From: Eutreptiella sp. 'Long Island Sound 2002'
Lineage: Eukaryota > Euglenozoa > Euglenophyceae > Eutreptiales > Eutreptiaceae
Length of the DNA: 64,000 bases
Direction of reading: 5' to 3'
NCBI GenBank assembly: GCA_964036045.1
Contig: OZ038388.1
Span: 37,806,947-37,870,946, forward strand
Shown: piece by piece, positions 45,518 through 58,500 of the stretch
Position numbering within the stretch: the first letter of the stretch is position 1
How the letters are laid out: each line of letters opens with the position of its first letter
The notes under the pieces: model-generated
Databases searched by the model: none
What the model was told of the DNA's origin: nothing
Seen by the model: only the letters and a program-made list of their open reading frames with translations
Translations under genes and position numbers: made by a program

Positions 45518-47111
45518 AAGCACTGATCAAGAAACATTGTCTCCAATGTTCGATTAAGAATCGTATGAAGGTTGAATTGGTTAGATGCAAGGAGATTACC
45601 AAGGCAGATAAGATTGGAGGAGTTAACACTGACTCTGAGTCTTCGCTGCCACTCCTGAATGTGTTTCCAGTGACAAGATCCAAGGCGAAATCCACGCTCC
45701 CTCCACAACAAAAGGACAAGGAAGCTTCCTCCCTCTATGTGGATTGGACAAAGATGTACAAGGAGGACAGGTTCTTTGGGTCTGTATACCGCAAGTTGAA
45801 AGGGGACAAGCCTTACGACTCTGAAGAGAAATCTGATTTCAAGATCCAAGGCGACAAGTTATTTTGGCAAGGACGGATTTGTGTTCCTGATTGTCTAATT
45901 GACCAATATGTCAAACATTGGCATTGGAATGAGACATCCCACGGACAGTCCCGTGTTCTGGAGCAGGAGCTACGACACAGAGTGTACACACGGGACCTCA
46001 AGGGTGCCTGTGAGCGAGTTGCCAAAGGATGCAAGCAATGTCAGACGAACATCCCCAAGAATCAAAAGGCAGAAGGATTATTGAAGGGACTGCCAATTCC
46101 TGAGAGGTTGTTCGACAAGGTGACGGCAGATGTCTTCGAATTGGGACAAATCCAAGAGGAATGTCTCTACACGAGGTTTTGTTAATTCAAAACCGCCACA
46201 GTGGCTACATCCAGGTCCTCCCTTGCAACACGAAGCATCTCACCGCTGAAATGGCTGCCAAGTGGACTGCAAGTCAGTGGATGAGTAACTGGGATGTTCC
46301 CAGTGAAATTCTGACGGTCAGTGGGAAGGAGTTCATTGAGACTTGGTGGGAGAACATGTGTGGTCTATTGGGGGTTCATCATCTTCGTGCCCGAGTCTAC
46401 GACCATCGAGCCCTCCCTGCTGAACCCGCTGGAAGAATTCTTATCAACATTCTGAGAAAATTCCTGGCGACTGAAGAAGACTACAATTGGTTGGAGACAA
46501 TTTACTGTGTCTTGAGGAGATACCATCGGACCAAGAACTACACTGGAGTAAGTCCGCATGAGCTGGTTTTTGGTCGTGAGAAGATGGGTCCAGGACCAGT
46601 GATGTATCATCCAAGGCAGTGCTACGACGCCTCACAATGGTTTGAGAGGATCAAGGATTTAGAGTCCAAGCGGATTCAAGCCAAAGTGAAGAGTCAAGCA
46701 GATTGGTTGAAATTCAAAAATCAGTCGAGAACACAAGGAAAATCCTTCGAGAAAGGCCAGCAAGTTTGGCTTCGTAAGTCAGACGGGACCCTGAAGGATG
46801 ACAACAAGTTGTTACCTTTGTGGGAAGGCCCATTCCAAGTCACCAGCAGTTTCGAGTTGGAGAAGATCCTTGATTACAAGAAAAATGCTCGAAACAAGTG
46901 GTACTTTCTGTGCAGATGGAAAGGATTCGGTCCAGAAGAAGACAAATGGGAGCCAGCTTCAAGCTTTATCCATGGGTATACGGACACTTTCATCAAGTTC
47001 CTGAAGAAGCACCCTGAGATTGACCGTGAGCTCTCGCTGATCAAGGATTGTGTCACCAAGGAAGACTTACAAGCACAAGAAGAAGCTCCAATCGTGGCAG
47101 ATTCCATTTGA
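45518..47111 (+). pseudogene. pol: Element B pol, part 2: integrase and chromodomain
   Basis: It resumes the frame cut at 11155. It begins in the linker after RNase H (ALIKKHCLQCS) and contains the integrase zinc-binding region (HWHWNETSHG ... CKQCQ), the first catalytic Asp in VTADVFELG, and TVSGKEF where element C has TDSGKEY. The second catalytic Asp is therefore mutated to Val. The Glu is in AEPAGR. A small deletion and frame change near 46165-46185 splits the integrase. The chromodomain (ILDYK...WYFLCRWKGFG...DKWEPASSFIHGY) is at about 46865-47000, followed by a short acidic tail. Confidence 0.9.
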
Positions 47112-48203
47112 GACAAGATCTGATCAGAATTTAAATCGCCGAAACTTTCCAAAGGGTTTACGGTCTACATATACCCTTGGCATTGAGACGAAACAGTCCT
47201 GGCACATCGTCTATGTGGTTCGATGAACAGATGATGGGACATTCTGGGATCATCCTGGTCGTTCTGTCCATCATTCTCATCATGGTCATCATGTGAATCA
47301 TGTACTTCATTGTAGATGATTCCCATTGGAAGCTCCGAAAGGCCTTTATCGTCAACCACGACGACACTCTCGTGTTTTGTTATCGACTGTGCCCCTCTAC
47401 TCGCCTTGGGAAGGACTCGTTCGAGTTCGTGCTCATTTCAGAGATTCTGGCACATGACTAAGTCTGATGCAGTTCATGTGTTTGACGGATCTGCTGAGAA
47501 TGTTATTTCAATCAGCTCTTACATTGAGACTGTTGGTTTTTTTTCCAATCGACCGCTGTCAAAGGGCTTATAATCACCAAGTGAAGACGATGGTGTTCTT
47601 ACTTGTGTCGACTCGCTGCTTATCTGTCTGTGGATTGTGTTGGAATCCCCTCAGAATCAGCTCACATTTGGCAAATTCCTGGTACCGAGCATTGGATGCT
47701 TATACATTCTGGGACTACAATGAGTCAGTTACCCCTGGTGACTCGTACTGGATTCAACATGAAGCCCTGCAGACGATACTGACAGTGTGGGGTACACTCA
47801 CTGGGTTTTCTTGGCTATCATTACTTTTACATGATTGCATTTCCATCATGGGAATCATCATCATCATGAGGATTTGACCTGGATTGGTTATGAATGAGAA
47901 CTGGATTTCCGTTCAGCACCACACACAGTATCTATCGACAATGAATTGGACCTATATTGGCTTGCTGCAGACTTCGCCGTCTTCAATCCGTGTGCGATTC
48001 ACTGATTTTGGTCTCAATTCAGTCACATTCTGTCCCATAATCTGGCATCTGGTCTCATGACTGCAAATGACACCGACCAGTTTCATATATCTTGGACTCC
48101 ATGAAGGGATACCCTATTTTTTGGACGCTCGACGACATGGCGACACTCGTTTTCTGTTTTCTGGCAGTGGGATGTCAGATCCTGATTTCATCATGGATCA
48201 TGG
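47112..48203 (+). other. Element B 3' untranslated region, part 1
   Basis: This is about 1.1 kb between the pol stop and DNA transposon F. There is a 136-codon open frame at 47467-47877 with hydrophobic stretches, but no homologue at the matching place in element C and no recognisable domain, so I do not call it. Repeated atcat/catcat motifs are present. The 3' remainder is at 59877-60138. Confidence 0.6.
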
Positions 48204-48222
48204 CACAGTTGTCCTTAAGCTG

Positions 48223-48753
48223 TGAAAGTGCTGCCCTGGGTCGTTGTGGGTGCCGGAGGGCTCGGGGCCGGCAAGACCAGTGGGGCAGGCACGCGAGGAG
48301 TCTCCCTGGATGTTGTTATTGGGTGTAGAACCGGACACTCGGACACCAACGGAGGCGAGAGCAGCGACAACAGAAGCAAGGTCCATGCTGATTGTGGTCC
48401 GGCAGAAAATCCCAGTCTATGAAGAAAATTGAGGGGAATTATTCTAAATACATCTGAGTGTCCAAAACTGTCCGAATGAATTTAAATAATCCATTTATGT
48501 AAAATTGTCGCCCGATCTGGCCCGCGAGCGCGCGTCAGCGGCAAATGGCGATTCCAGCTAAAATAGCGGAATGCGGCGGATTTACGGGAAATGGACCGCG
48601 GAATCAAATCCGGCATATCAGAAATATATAGGAAATATCCTGTGACTGAGCTGCGAGGCGGCAATTCCGCCGAAGCAAAGAAAATGACCAAAATGTAGCC
48701 AATCTGGGCAGAATGTCTGAAAATCTGAGCAGATGGGGCTAGCTGCACTTACA
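48223..48753 (-). repeat. Element C 3' LTR (531 bp)
   Basis: It has TGAAAG...CTTACA ends on the plus strand and is identical to 58448-58978 except for two substitutions. It contains the same Gag start and first 55 codons as the 5' LTR, now leading into unrelated flanking sequence and a stop at 48198. Confidence 0.96.
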
Positions 48754-48763
48754 CTCCCCCTCC
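48754..48763 (-). other. Element C polypurine tract
   Basis: The minus strand reads ggagggggag directly before the 3' LTR. Position and composition are as expected for plus-strand priming. Confidence 0.9.
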
Positions 48764-50398
48764 AAAAACACACTGGGGTGTGTCGCTACGTCAACGAAGA
48801 ACGTAGTGCGGGTAAGTCCCAGAAAAACATAGAAATGTAGCCTCGATGGGGCGAAATCTGCTTGATCTGACCTGATTTGGGCTGAATTGGCACTGAATCA
48901 GGCTGGATGAACCTTAAATGAGACAGAATGAGAAGTGACGAACAGTCCTCCGTGCAGTAAAACATTAGGTCAAAGGCTAGAAAGCATGTAAACGTATCGA
49001 GAATCGATACCAAACCATGCATTGGTTGAGAATGAGGTAGATTATTGGTGGATTGAGTGGGGGGATCAAGAATTGGAGTGACATCTCAGCGCTCTGGCAC
49101 AGTTTCGCTGTCGCGGGCACGCTACGGTGTCCTCGCCGAACTCTACATCGTGTTATCCCGCTTTTGTCGTTCTGAAAACTGCAGCATGTGGCTCAGATTT
49201 GGCGCATCTGGTGGATGATCACAAGATTCAGCAAAAATGAGAATGAATTTGAGCAGAGATTGAGGGGATTAAGCAATCACAGAGAGGTTAAACAAATACA
49301 CATGTAGTCTACAGACCCTAAGTGAACCACCGAAGGTAGAGATGTTCTTCTGTTCACTTAGATCTAAACAGATCTTCGAGAAATGATGGGAGATGACAAG
49401 GAAATCAATCTAAATTGTCCTAACATGAGTAAATTCCCTGGGATGAAGGTGAAATGAAGCGGAATGTGTACAACTGAAACTACCAACACCTTCGTTTAGA
49501 CTAAAGTAAATATATATTGTCGTTTATTCAGCTCAATCGTGCTTTCCGGCACGTTGGTTCGCGAGCATCTAACAGATTCTATCAAAATGTGGATCATGTG
49601 ATGATGCATCATGATGGGACATGCTGGCCCTGGATCCTTGGCATGTAACGCGCCGAAGGTTCACTGATGGCGCTTTACTGACAGTATATAACTGAGAGAC
49701 ACCGAATTTACAGTGGCGGTGGTGTCAATCGACTTGGACAAGGCCAATCTTACGATGGAGTCCCACAAGACACTTGGATTCACCATTCTCGACAGTTTCA
49801 GGTCGGATTGAGCTCACATTGGCGTGTGCCAAAAATACAACGAAGCTTACGGACTTCAGAGGTTGCTGTTAGAAGTCCCTAGAGCTCCTAGATGAAGATT
49901 GTCTGAACAATTGACGTCTGGGTTTCGTACAACAGTGGCAGAATGATGGACAAACCTGAGAAATTCAAGGTAAATTTGAGGATCCTGGATCTGAATCTGG
50001 ACTTTGGCGTCAGCATCACAGCAAATGAAGGTGAGATCTGAGGTCCTGGTGTCGCCTCTAGGGCAGCCAGTATTACAGGGGTTGCCTGTAGGGGTGAATG
50101 TCGCTGGCCAGCGTTTTGATTATGTACATTTGCTTCCATCTGCACGAGTAGCCAAATCCCAAAGATGCACAGACCAACAGAGACAAGATTACCCCGAATC
50201 TGCCTGAATTAAGCCTGAGTTTGGTTTTTTCTGAACACGGCAGCACACTCCGTCAGCGTATCTACGCCTTGTCTGCCGAACGGAGACCAAAGAAAAGTTG
50301 ATTGACGTCAAATTATCAAACATTCGCAGTTCTCCACATCATGACATAAACAGAAAGAATGAACAGTGGATTGAGCAGAATGTGGTAGGATGGCTTCC
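48764..50398 (-). other. Element C 3' untranslated region
   Basis: About 1.6 kb lies between the pol stop and the polypurine tract, AT-richer than the coding part. No open frame with recognisable features is seen. It is comparable in place and size to element B's 3' untranslated region (about 1.35 kb without insertions), and both hold catcat/gatgatg runs. Confidence 0.65.
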
Positions 50399-53300
50399 TT
50401 AATTCGGCCAAGCTCGAATGCATGTGACCACCAACCTGTCTGGCCTGGCCCTCGTACGGCTTGGGCGCTGCAGATCAGCTGCCGAACTTGAAGCTTGGTC
50501 CTCATTTGGTTCCTGGGCTGGCCTGACCGCAGGAGGGGGGATCGACGGATCAGCCCTGGAATGTGGCTGCTGAGGGCCGTAAAAGGCTGGATCTCGATTC
50601 ACCACAGGTCGTTTTCCGTCGCTCTCCACTTGTCTGTCTGGTTTCGACAAACAATCTGTCAGGAGTACACCAATTTCGGGGTGCTTCTTCAAGAAGTCAA
50701 TGAACCCCTTGGTGTATCCATGGACAAAAGATTGGGCTGGTTCCCAGTTGTTGTGACTGGAATCAAAGCCCCTCCACTCACACAGAAATTCCCATTCGCC
50801 CTTGGCGTCACGTCTTGCTTCAACAATCCTCTTGAGTTCGTACTTTCCCCCTTCGATGACCCGATCGGACAAGTGTTTTGCAGTCCAAAAAAGGGGTTTA
50901 ACTCGATCCTTGGGGGAGGGGATCTCTCTCTTAAGGCGATCGCCCGAAACGTCAATTTCCCTGCTGACATCCACACGAATCCTCCACCTGTTCTCACCAA
51001 GACGTGCTGTAACAGCAAATGGCCCCTCCCACAAGGGAAGAAGCTCGTCATCTCCGTCCAGGGTGGTTTCGGATTTTCGAAGCCAAACTCGATCATCGAC
51101 TTCAAAATTGTGGGGGTTCTTTCGACCTTGATTTTGAACCCAAAGCCAGTCAGCTTGATGCTTCTCGATTAATTTCGACACAGATTTATCTGCTCGTTGG
51201 ACTTCGTCCAAAAACAGCGAAGCATCCTTACAGGGGCGAGGATTATTCAACGGCATGTTCCACCAACACTTCTTTCGTCCAAAGACAATTTCATTTGGAG
51301 AAAGGCCATGATACAAAGGTGTGTTGTGGTAACGGCGAAGCAATGCGAAGAGAACTTCCATCCAATGGAAATCCTTTTCACTCGCGAGCTCCTTACGAAG
51401 CATATTAATTATTGAGCGGCCGGCTCTTTCGCCAGGCAGCGCTCGATGCGAGTGGATTTCACACCTGAGGTGGTGGATTCCAAGGCGAGCACATAATTCT
51501 CTCCACCATTCGGAGGTGTACTCTTTGCCTGAGTCCGTAACCACCTCGGATGGGACGTCCCAACCTCCCATCCAGGTCTGCGCGCACCATTTGGCGGCAG
51601 CCTTGCCAGTCATCGACTCGATGTTGCAAGGCAACACCTGCATGTAGCCGGAATGACGGCACTGAATAAGGAGCACACCATTGACCTTTTTATTAGTCCA
51701 ATGGCACTCTTCGTCATCGAGTTCACCGAGATAGAAAAAATCACTGGTGACTCTGTTAAAGAGACGCTCCGGAATAGGATGAGGCCTCAGATGGCCGTGC
51801 TTCTTCGCGCTGGGGGGCGCCGAGACAGCACATTGGGCACATCCGGCTGCTACTTTCATGCAATGAGTGTAGAGCCTCGATCCAAACAACCTATGCTTAA
51901 TCATCGACCACAGTCGACGGCCATGTGCGTGGGGGGACTCCCATTTGTGCCACCAGTTTAACACTCGGGGGGCTAGGGCGTCTGGCACACACAATTTACC
52001 CTCCATCCACAGCTTCCCCCCATCCAACGAGTACTCAGCAAAAATCCCATCCCTGTGAGCATCTTTGGATTTGAGATTTCCAAAGACCTCTTTAAACATG
52101 GGATCCTGCAGGTAATCGGACGTCCAGTCACGGATGATCAGGGAATCCTTAGGCAGGGGTGGAGTTTTGGCCGGATCTCGACGCTTAATGCCCTCGATCA
52201 ACCGAAATCGACTTACTTGTCGGGTATAGTCAAACCGTTTCACACTCCCTGAGGAGGGATCGGTGACTTTTTCCACGACTTTCAGCGTTTTGGTGCAGAT
52301 CTCGTGAGCATGCGCCGGATCTGTGATGGCCGTGATGTCGTGACACGGCAATGCGTGCTGTTTAACAGCGCACTGCATGCATGCACGTCGAATGAGTTTC
52401 TTTTCTTCCTGATCCCATTCGATGATTACATGGCGGTCCTGCTCCGTACCATGGATGTTGGTACTTTGCAGCCCCTCTGAGGCGGGGTAAGCCCATCGGC
52501 TCAGAGCATCCGCTACCGTGTTATGTTTTCCAGGCAAATACGACACATGGAGGTCAAACAGAGAGAGAAATTCGTGCCATCTGGCCCGTCGACCAGCTGG
52601 GCTCGCGACAGTATCAATGTGTTCGGTGGCCCAATACTCCAGAGATCGATGATCCGTCAGGACCTCGACTCGATTGGTGCCAACCCACGATTGGTACTTT
52701 TTTAAAGCACAGATGATGGCATACGTTTCTTGCTCACGCGGCGACCATTGCATTTGGCGTGGAGCTAGCTTCCGAGACCAAAATGCAAGAGGGTAGTGAT
52801 CGCCGGTGGCTTCATCAACCTGTTCAAGGACAGCTCCGATCGCGTACCTAGATGCGTCGGTTCTAATGTAGAAGGGTCGGTCAAATTGGGGCACATGCAA
52901 CGTGGCGACTTCGCAGAGGGCTGCCTTCAAGTGATGGAAGGCCTCCTCGCACTCGTCAGTCCACTTGACACGAACCTTTGAACCTGCCTTGCCCGCATCT
53001 CTCCCTACCTTCAATAATTCAGTGAGGGGGGCAGCAAATTTGGCATAATTCGGCACAAAAGTGTGGTAAAAATTGCAACAACCCAGGAATCCTCTCAACT
53101 CCGTGATCGTCTCAGGGCGCTTCCACTTCTGAATAGCGACGAGCTTCCCTGGACTGGGTCGTCGAGTGCCATTCTCTAGGAGAGAACCACAAAATTCGAC
53201 TGATTTTAAAAAAAATTTTCCCTTCTTTGGCCCACAAATCAGCTATCAAGAATATCCAAAACTTGGTTCAGCTGCTTCTCATGTAGGGCCACCAGCTCGG

Positions 53301-55575
53301 CTTCGGTCAGTCCCTCCCCCTCCGTCGCGATGATTATGTCATCTATGTACACACTCACGAAGGCACGAAGCTCAGGATGGGTTGTGAACAGCACATCCTC
53401 CATCATTCTTTGAAAAAATGAGGGGGCGTTCTTCAATCCCATGGGCATGACGGTCCACTGGACTGGGCCACATGGCGTGCACATACAGGTAAGAGGTCTG
53501 CTGTCCTTCCTCAACGGCATTTGGTGAAAGCCGTGACGGAGATCCAGCACAGAGAACAAACGACCTCTTGCCCTCTTGGCGATTTCCTCCTCAATGAGGG
53601 GCAGGGGGTGTGAATCCGCCTTTGTTTCGGCGTTGAGATTGCGAAAATCAACCACCATTCGCCAACCATCAATGGTGTTCTGGTCTGCAGGCGGTGGCTT
53701 CGGGACTGTGAAGGGTGAACAGCACCATTCGCTGGTCATACAACCCTCAAGCCAACCAAATTCCCTGAGATTTCTCTCGATGATTTTTCTGAGAATCTCA
53801 TGTTTGTGTCCATGATTTTCATAAGGGCGCTGTTTTTTTGCCTTGTACCCTTCACGAAGCTCGATGAAGGCTTCACCGAACTGTCCACGGACAGGGGGGT
53901 CTTTGATCAACTTTCCTGAAAGGGTTGTATCCTTCCGTTCCTCAAAAATCTTTTCTCTTGACTTGGAACACAATTCAGTGTCCACCTGATCGCCAGGGAT
54001 TACTGTCGAAAAAACTTTGGCGACTTCTTCGGCTTTGGCAGGAAGGATCTTCTTACGGATGTCCCTAAACAGGTCCGTATCCACTGCCTCTTGAAGATAG
54101 GTGGGTCTTGTGTCGAAATCCCAGAGATTTTCTTCGTGATCCAGCTCCTCGAAAGGATCCATGAAAGCTTCCACAGGGGGTTTTTCTTAAAAAACTCTGA
54201 ATTTGCGGCGCGATTGGAGATTTTTCCTCGCCCGTGCACTGAAGATTCTTTTCGATGTCGCCCGTATTGGGGAAGAGGGAGACGAGGCGGATCCATTGGT
54301 CGTTGAATCACCTTGGGTATCTGACGAACAAAAATCAGAAAAAATAGATTCATCATCAGTACCACGCTCAACCTCAGATTCTGACCCAACACAAGAATCA
54401 GTACCAGAATCAGCAGAATTAGAGTCAGAAAGCTTTCCATCCACCAGGAATGCAAGCGAACTCCAGGACCGCTGTGGCAGGGGACCTGTGTCGTCCCTGG
54501 CATACAGCTTAATCTTCCTGGGAAGTTCGATGTAATCTACACAAATGTCCTGTAATTCCTGAAACCAAGGCTTGTCGTCCCACAAGGGCACAACTAAAAT
54601 TGCCTGGGTTTTATCTTGCTTGATTTTGTGGATGACCTGCTGGATTAAGTGAAACGGAGGATTAATCCACAACTTCTTGTCCCATTTGTGGGTCCAAGCG
54701 TCGCTGAAGTGCTTGTCAAAGCGCTTGTTCATACGGTTAGCAAAGGCATCATACTGGGGCCAAAAGGAATGATGTTCATGAAAGTATTCACAAATTGTAT
54801 CACGCCATTTGTCGACAACTCTGTAGGATGAAGAGTGCCAGCGCGAAGGGCGTCGTGGCTGGGAGTCCCTACGAAGACATTCTAACTCTTGGGAGTAATC
54901 GGCACTCCCATTCACCTCTGCAATGGTGACATCTTCACCAAATTTTGGTGTCACTTTTTGCTTCAAAAATTCTTCTGCACTTTTAAACCCTGCGTGCAAA
55001 AAACGAAATTCAGGACGCTCCAAGGGACCTGACTCCAGCAAAAAACAACGACGATGACCTACGGGCGCTACCCTGTTCTTGCGAAGCCAAGGATGCCCCA
55101 AATAAAGGTCATACTTTATGTCAGCACGATAGAAGTAGTCATCCTTAAGGACAACTTCTTCCACATTTTGCTCTTCCCAAAGGTCTTGAGCGACCAAATG
55201 GGTTGATATATAACAACCGCGTTGCCCACCTGCGAGAGAATGTCCAGAAACTCCCTCGAGGATAACAGGATGAGGCGACTCGAACACGCAGTCGTCGGGT
55301 AAGAATGCATTGGATTGGAGATTTACCTCTGATCCATTATCACACAAACAAGTGGCGAGGTGGAAATTTCCCTTGCAATCAGAGACCCACAGCTTTGTGA
55401 CAAACTGACGAGCCCTGTGCTTGGACTGTACACCAACCTCGTCCACTACAACAGAAGGATCCGCTGCCGGATCCAGGGGAGAGGAGACAAGCGACCCTAC
55501 ATCAAGTAATGGTCGATCAGGAATTTGGGGATCATGCCTGAAATCGCCTGGGGAGGGGCGATTTTCGTGGCTCCC
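50399..55575 (-). pseudogene. pol: Element C pol (one nonsense codon, one frameshift)
   Basis: It continues in frame from gag after the TAG. In order: retropepsin CLCDNGSEVNLQ (DNG variant, as in element B) with LGHPWL, the methyltransferase-like domain (54433-54816), a Ser/Asp/Glu-rich linker, and reverse transcriptase with LDLRHGFHQMPL and YIDD at 53338-53349. RNase H has RTDASRYAIGAV, TDHRSLEYW and NTVADALSRW. Integrase has a zinc finger ending CAQC, Asp in VTSDFFYLG, Asp in TDSGKEY and Glu in PGERAG, about 34 residues apart. The chromodomain WEFLCEWRGF...NNWEPAQSFVHGY and a proline-rich tail follow. TAA at 54187-54189 and a one-base frame loss near 53245 (between reverse transcriptase palm and thumb) disable it. 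Confidence 0.92.
54433..54816 (-). other. DIRS-type Dam-like methyltransferase domain in element C Pol
   Basis: It is collinear with the domain in element B: SSSYRVVDKWRD, YDAFANRMNKRFDKHF, LWINPPFHLIQQVIHKI (NPPF at 54652-54663), AILVVPLWDDKPWF, LPQRSWSSLAFLVDG. The motif set and spacing are conserved between B and C although surrounding sequence has diverged, which argues that the domain was under selection while these lineages were active. Activity is not shown. Confidence 0.72.
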
Positions 55576-55578
55576 CTA
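55576..55578 (-). promoter_or_regulatory. Element C gag/pol TAG, candidate readthrough stop
   Basis: Gag ends in TAG followed by ggg agc cac. The frame stays open for about 460 codons into protease and the MT-like domain. The same frame relation and similar downstream codons occur in element B (TAG gga agc caa). Confidence 0.6.
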
Positions 55579-58500
55579 GGCGTTCTGACCTCCAGCGGCT
55601 GCGTTAACATTGTGAACACAGCCTGTTTCGTCGATCCATTCATCTTGGAACGGATCATCCGCTGGATTCAGAGCATTTTCGACGTAATCTCGATCCGCAT
55701 CAGACACCTGGTCTGCACCTGAGACCTGATCCACACGATGGTTGCCCTTTCCTCGTCCACGGCCACGGCCGCCGGATGATGGGCCACCACCGTCGCCACG
55801 CCCTCTGCCCTTACCAGAGAAGGGGGTTCCCGAAGGATTTCCCTTACCTTTACCCTGTGATCCTGGAGCATTTCCTTTGTTTGTACCGGATTGAGGGGTT
55901 TGGCCTGGATTTCGATTTCCGCCTCCGGCGTTGACATTGGGACCTGTCTGGCCGTTTGGCTGTCCACCGGAGCCGGATGGAGTCCGATTCCCTTTGCCTT
56001 GGGACCCGCCAGGGCCTCCAGTATTTTTGTTCCCACCGGAGGGAGTCGAATTACCCTTTCCCCCCTTGGCACCATGCACCTGTCTGTCATTCCTGTCTGA
56101 ATTCTGAGGATTACTGACATTTTCACCAATCACCTTGTGATCGTAAGCAGACCATCGGTGATTAGCAGTGGAATGCGTCTTAGCTCGGTTCGTAGAACCT
56201 AAAAGAAGACAGATGCTACAATGATCCTGAACATTCCGGGTGTCATTCACCTTTTTGTTGCCCTTTTGGGCCCCATTTTGGGTGTTTTGCTGGGTATTCC
56301 TGTTTCCCCCAAGACCTTCATGGAAATTTTGATTGGCGGCGTCAGCGAGCCTCTCAACCTCTTCCCACAGTTCCTGCGGAGTGAACAAAAACACCCAGTT
56401 CCTGGCCTTCAGGCGATGGCCGTGAAAACTTACTCCCCTGTTGAGAACTTGGACAAACAAGTCCCGATCCTCGTGTTCATTGAACTTGATTTTCCACGTG
56501 TTTTCAGTGAATTTCACCTTGGTAAACGACGTGGGGGAGCACTTTTGAAGTGCCTCCCTGACTGTAAACCGGTTGGCCGAGGCGTCAAAGCCATCGATCT
56601 CCGCCCACCAGGTCTTGACCTTTTCTTCGGATTGTTTATTCCGAAGGGTGGCGGCGGTTTCAGAGGGGATCTTGTCAAAAATCAGATTTTTCAGCTCGGC
56701 ACTGGAAAATGTTTCGCCTGAATGTTCAGATTCTTCTACGAGATTCCAGAAGCGCTGTCTCTTGTCCTGCACCTCGTGCAAGATTAATCGAGAGAAGGAA
56801 GGAAAATTCTTCAACATCTGGTGGTAATGGTCCTCTGGCAGTCGAGATCCACGTACCTCCAACTGTTCCCACACCTCATCAAAGGTAAGGGGGGAACTTG
56901 AATCTTCACGATCACTCCAGGTCCTGAGCCAAGTGTTGGCCGGCGCTCCCTCAAGGCAGTCCAGGAGGGCCATCAGGAACTGATCATCCTGGAGCTTTTG
57001 AGTCTTAACCAACAGTTTAAATTCCCGTTGGAACTGAGGCCAACGTCTGGGGTTTCCATTATACTTCGGTTGCTTGGCAACCTGACGAAGTCGCAATGAA
57101 GTGGGATTTAGGAGTGAATCCAGCCCAACACCGGCCGTAATGGTAGACACCTTGGCGGCATCATTAGCCACACCAGCTCCGGCGAGGGTCTGGGCGAGCA
57201 ACAACTGGGCAATTGCATTGGAATCAACAGCAGGAAGGGTAGTACGGGAGGCAGTTCTTTTGGCATTCTGTACCTCAGTCCTAGCCTTCGCCGATCTACT
57301 CTGTGATCGAGAGATTGTAACCCTTTCCTTTAACTTAGTCCTGCTGATCCGTGCATCGGTGGTCTTAGAGTCCACCGAAGGAGCAATCGAAAAAATTTCT
57401 GTCGCCTCCTCCGACGGTTCTGTTGTCTGATCCACCGATGATGCGCCCTCAGACCTCATGTGGGTCTTGAAAAGATCTTTAATTCCCAGCGTCTGGATGA
57501 TGAGTTGCATTTGATCTTTGAGCAATTGGAGCTCAGTATCTCGCTGTAATCTGCAAGAGCAGTCGGCAGGACAGTACATACCGTGTCCTGAAGGACCTGA
57601 GCAGGCTGTCGGACCGCTAATCTCAGTGGTTCGCAGCCAGGAGTCCACTTGGGGAGCTCCTTCAGTCCTAATTTCCAGGCTTGCCTGCCTAGCTGCCTCT
57701 AAGATTCCTTCCTCAACCGCGGCGGCTAGATCGTCGCGGATGGAAACAGAGGGATGAGGGGCGGAGGGCCCGGCAACCGGTGCCTTGGTCTTCTCCTTCG
57801 GGAAGGGGCTTGCCTCCCAGATCTGCAAGAAAATGGCAAAAGATTCATCTTCTTGAGAACACCACCACATCCTGGTATTAATTTCTTCTTGAAGAAGGAA
57901 AAAATATTCAAATAAAAAATCAGAGGCGATTCTTTCTTGTCCTATCAGCTTAGACGTGGCTAATAGACACAGGGCCTCAAGCGCCTCAAGGTTACGGGCC
58001 ACTTCCGAAGACAAATGGTTGTCCCATTGTGCCCATGAGGCTGGTCGATTATAGGTTGGTACCTCACCTGGACCACCCATCTCAATGTCGTCAATGTCGG
58101 CATCGATGGTCACAAAATGTGAACATTGGTACGGAGAATTAGTACCTGCCAGGTCCGTAAGCTCCACCGGAGCGTTGCCATTAGCGTAAGCTGGGAGATT
58201 CCAGCTGCTTGATGGCCAATTTCGACTGGGATCTTGATTGTAATCTGGGCCTCCACAGCTGCTGATTTGTGTCCTTCTTGGGCAATTTGGGCTAGCGCAA
58301 GGCATTCCTCTCAAGGCCTCGTTCGCACAGCACCACGGGAGCGTGATCGTTACGTCTCCGGAGGTGGCGGAGTCTACGGGGACATACTGAGGGGCTAGCT
58401 GTGGTTGGGACACCAAAGGAACAACATTCAGGTAGCCTCTGCTACCATGAAAGTGCTGCCCTGGGTCGTTGTGGGTGCCGGAGGGCTCGGGGCCGGCAAG

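Noticed and set aside
47467-47877. 136-codon hydrophobic frame after element B pol, considered as an envelope-like gene
   Set aside because: There is no signal peptide, no conserved counterpart in element C, and sequence composition fits a 3' untranslated region.
54180-54195. TTTTTTA run before the TAA in element C pol as a -1 frameshift site
   Set aside because: The frame before and after the stop is the same, and the heptamer is not in the phase required for slippage. A plain nonsense mutation is simpler.
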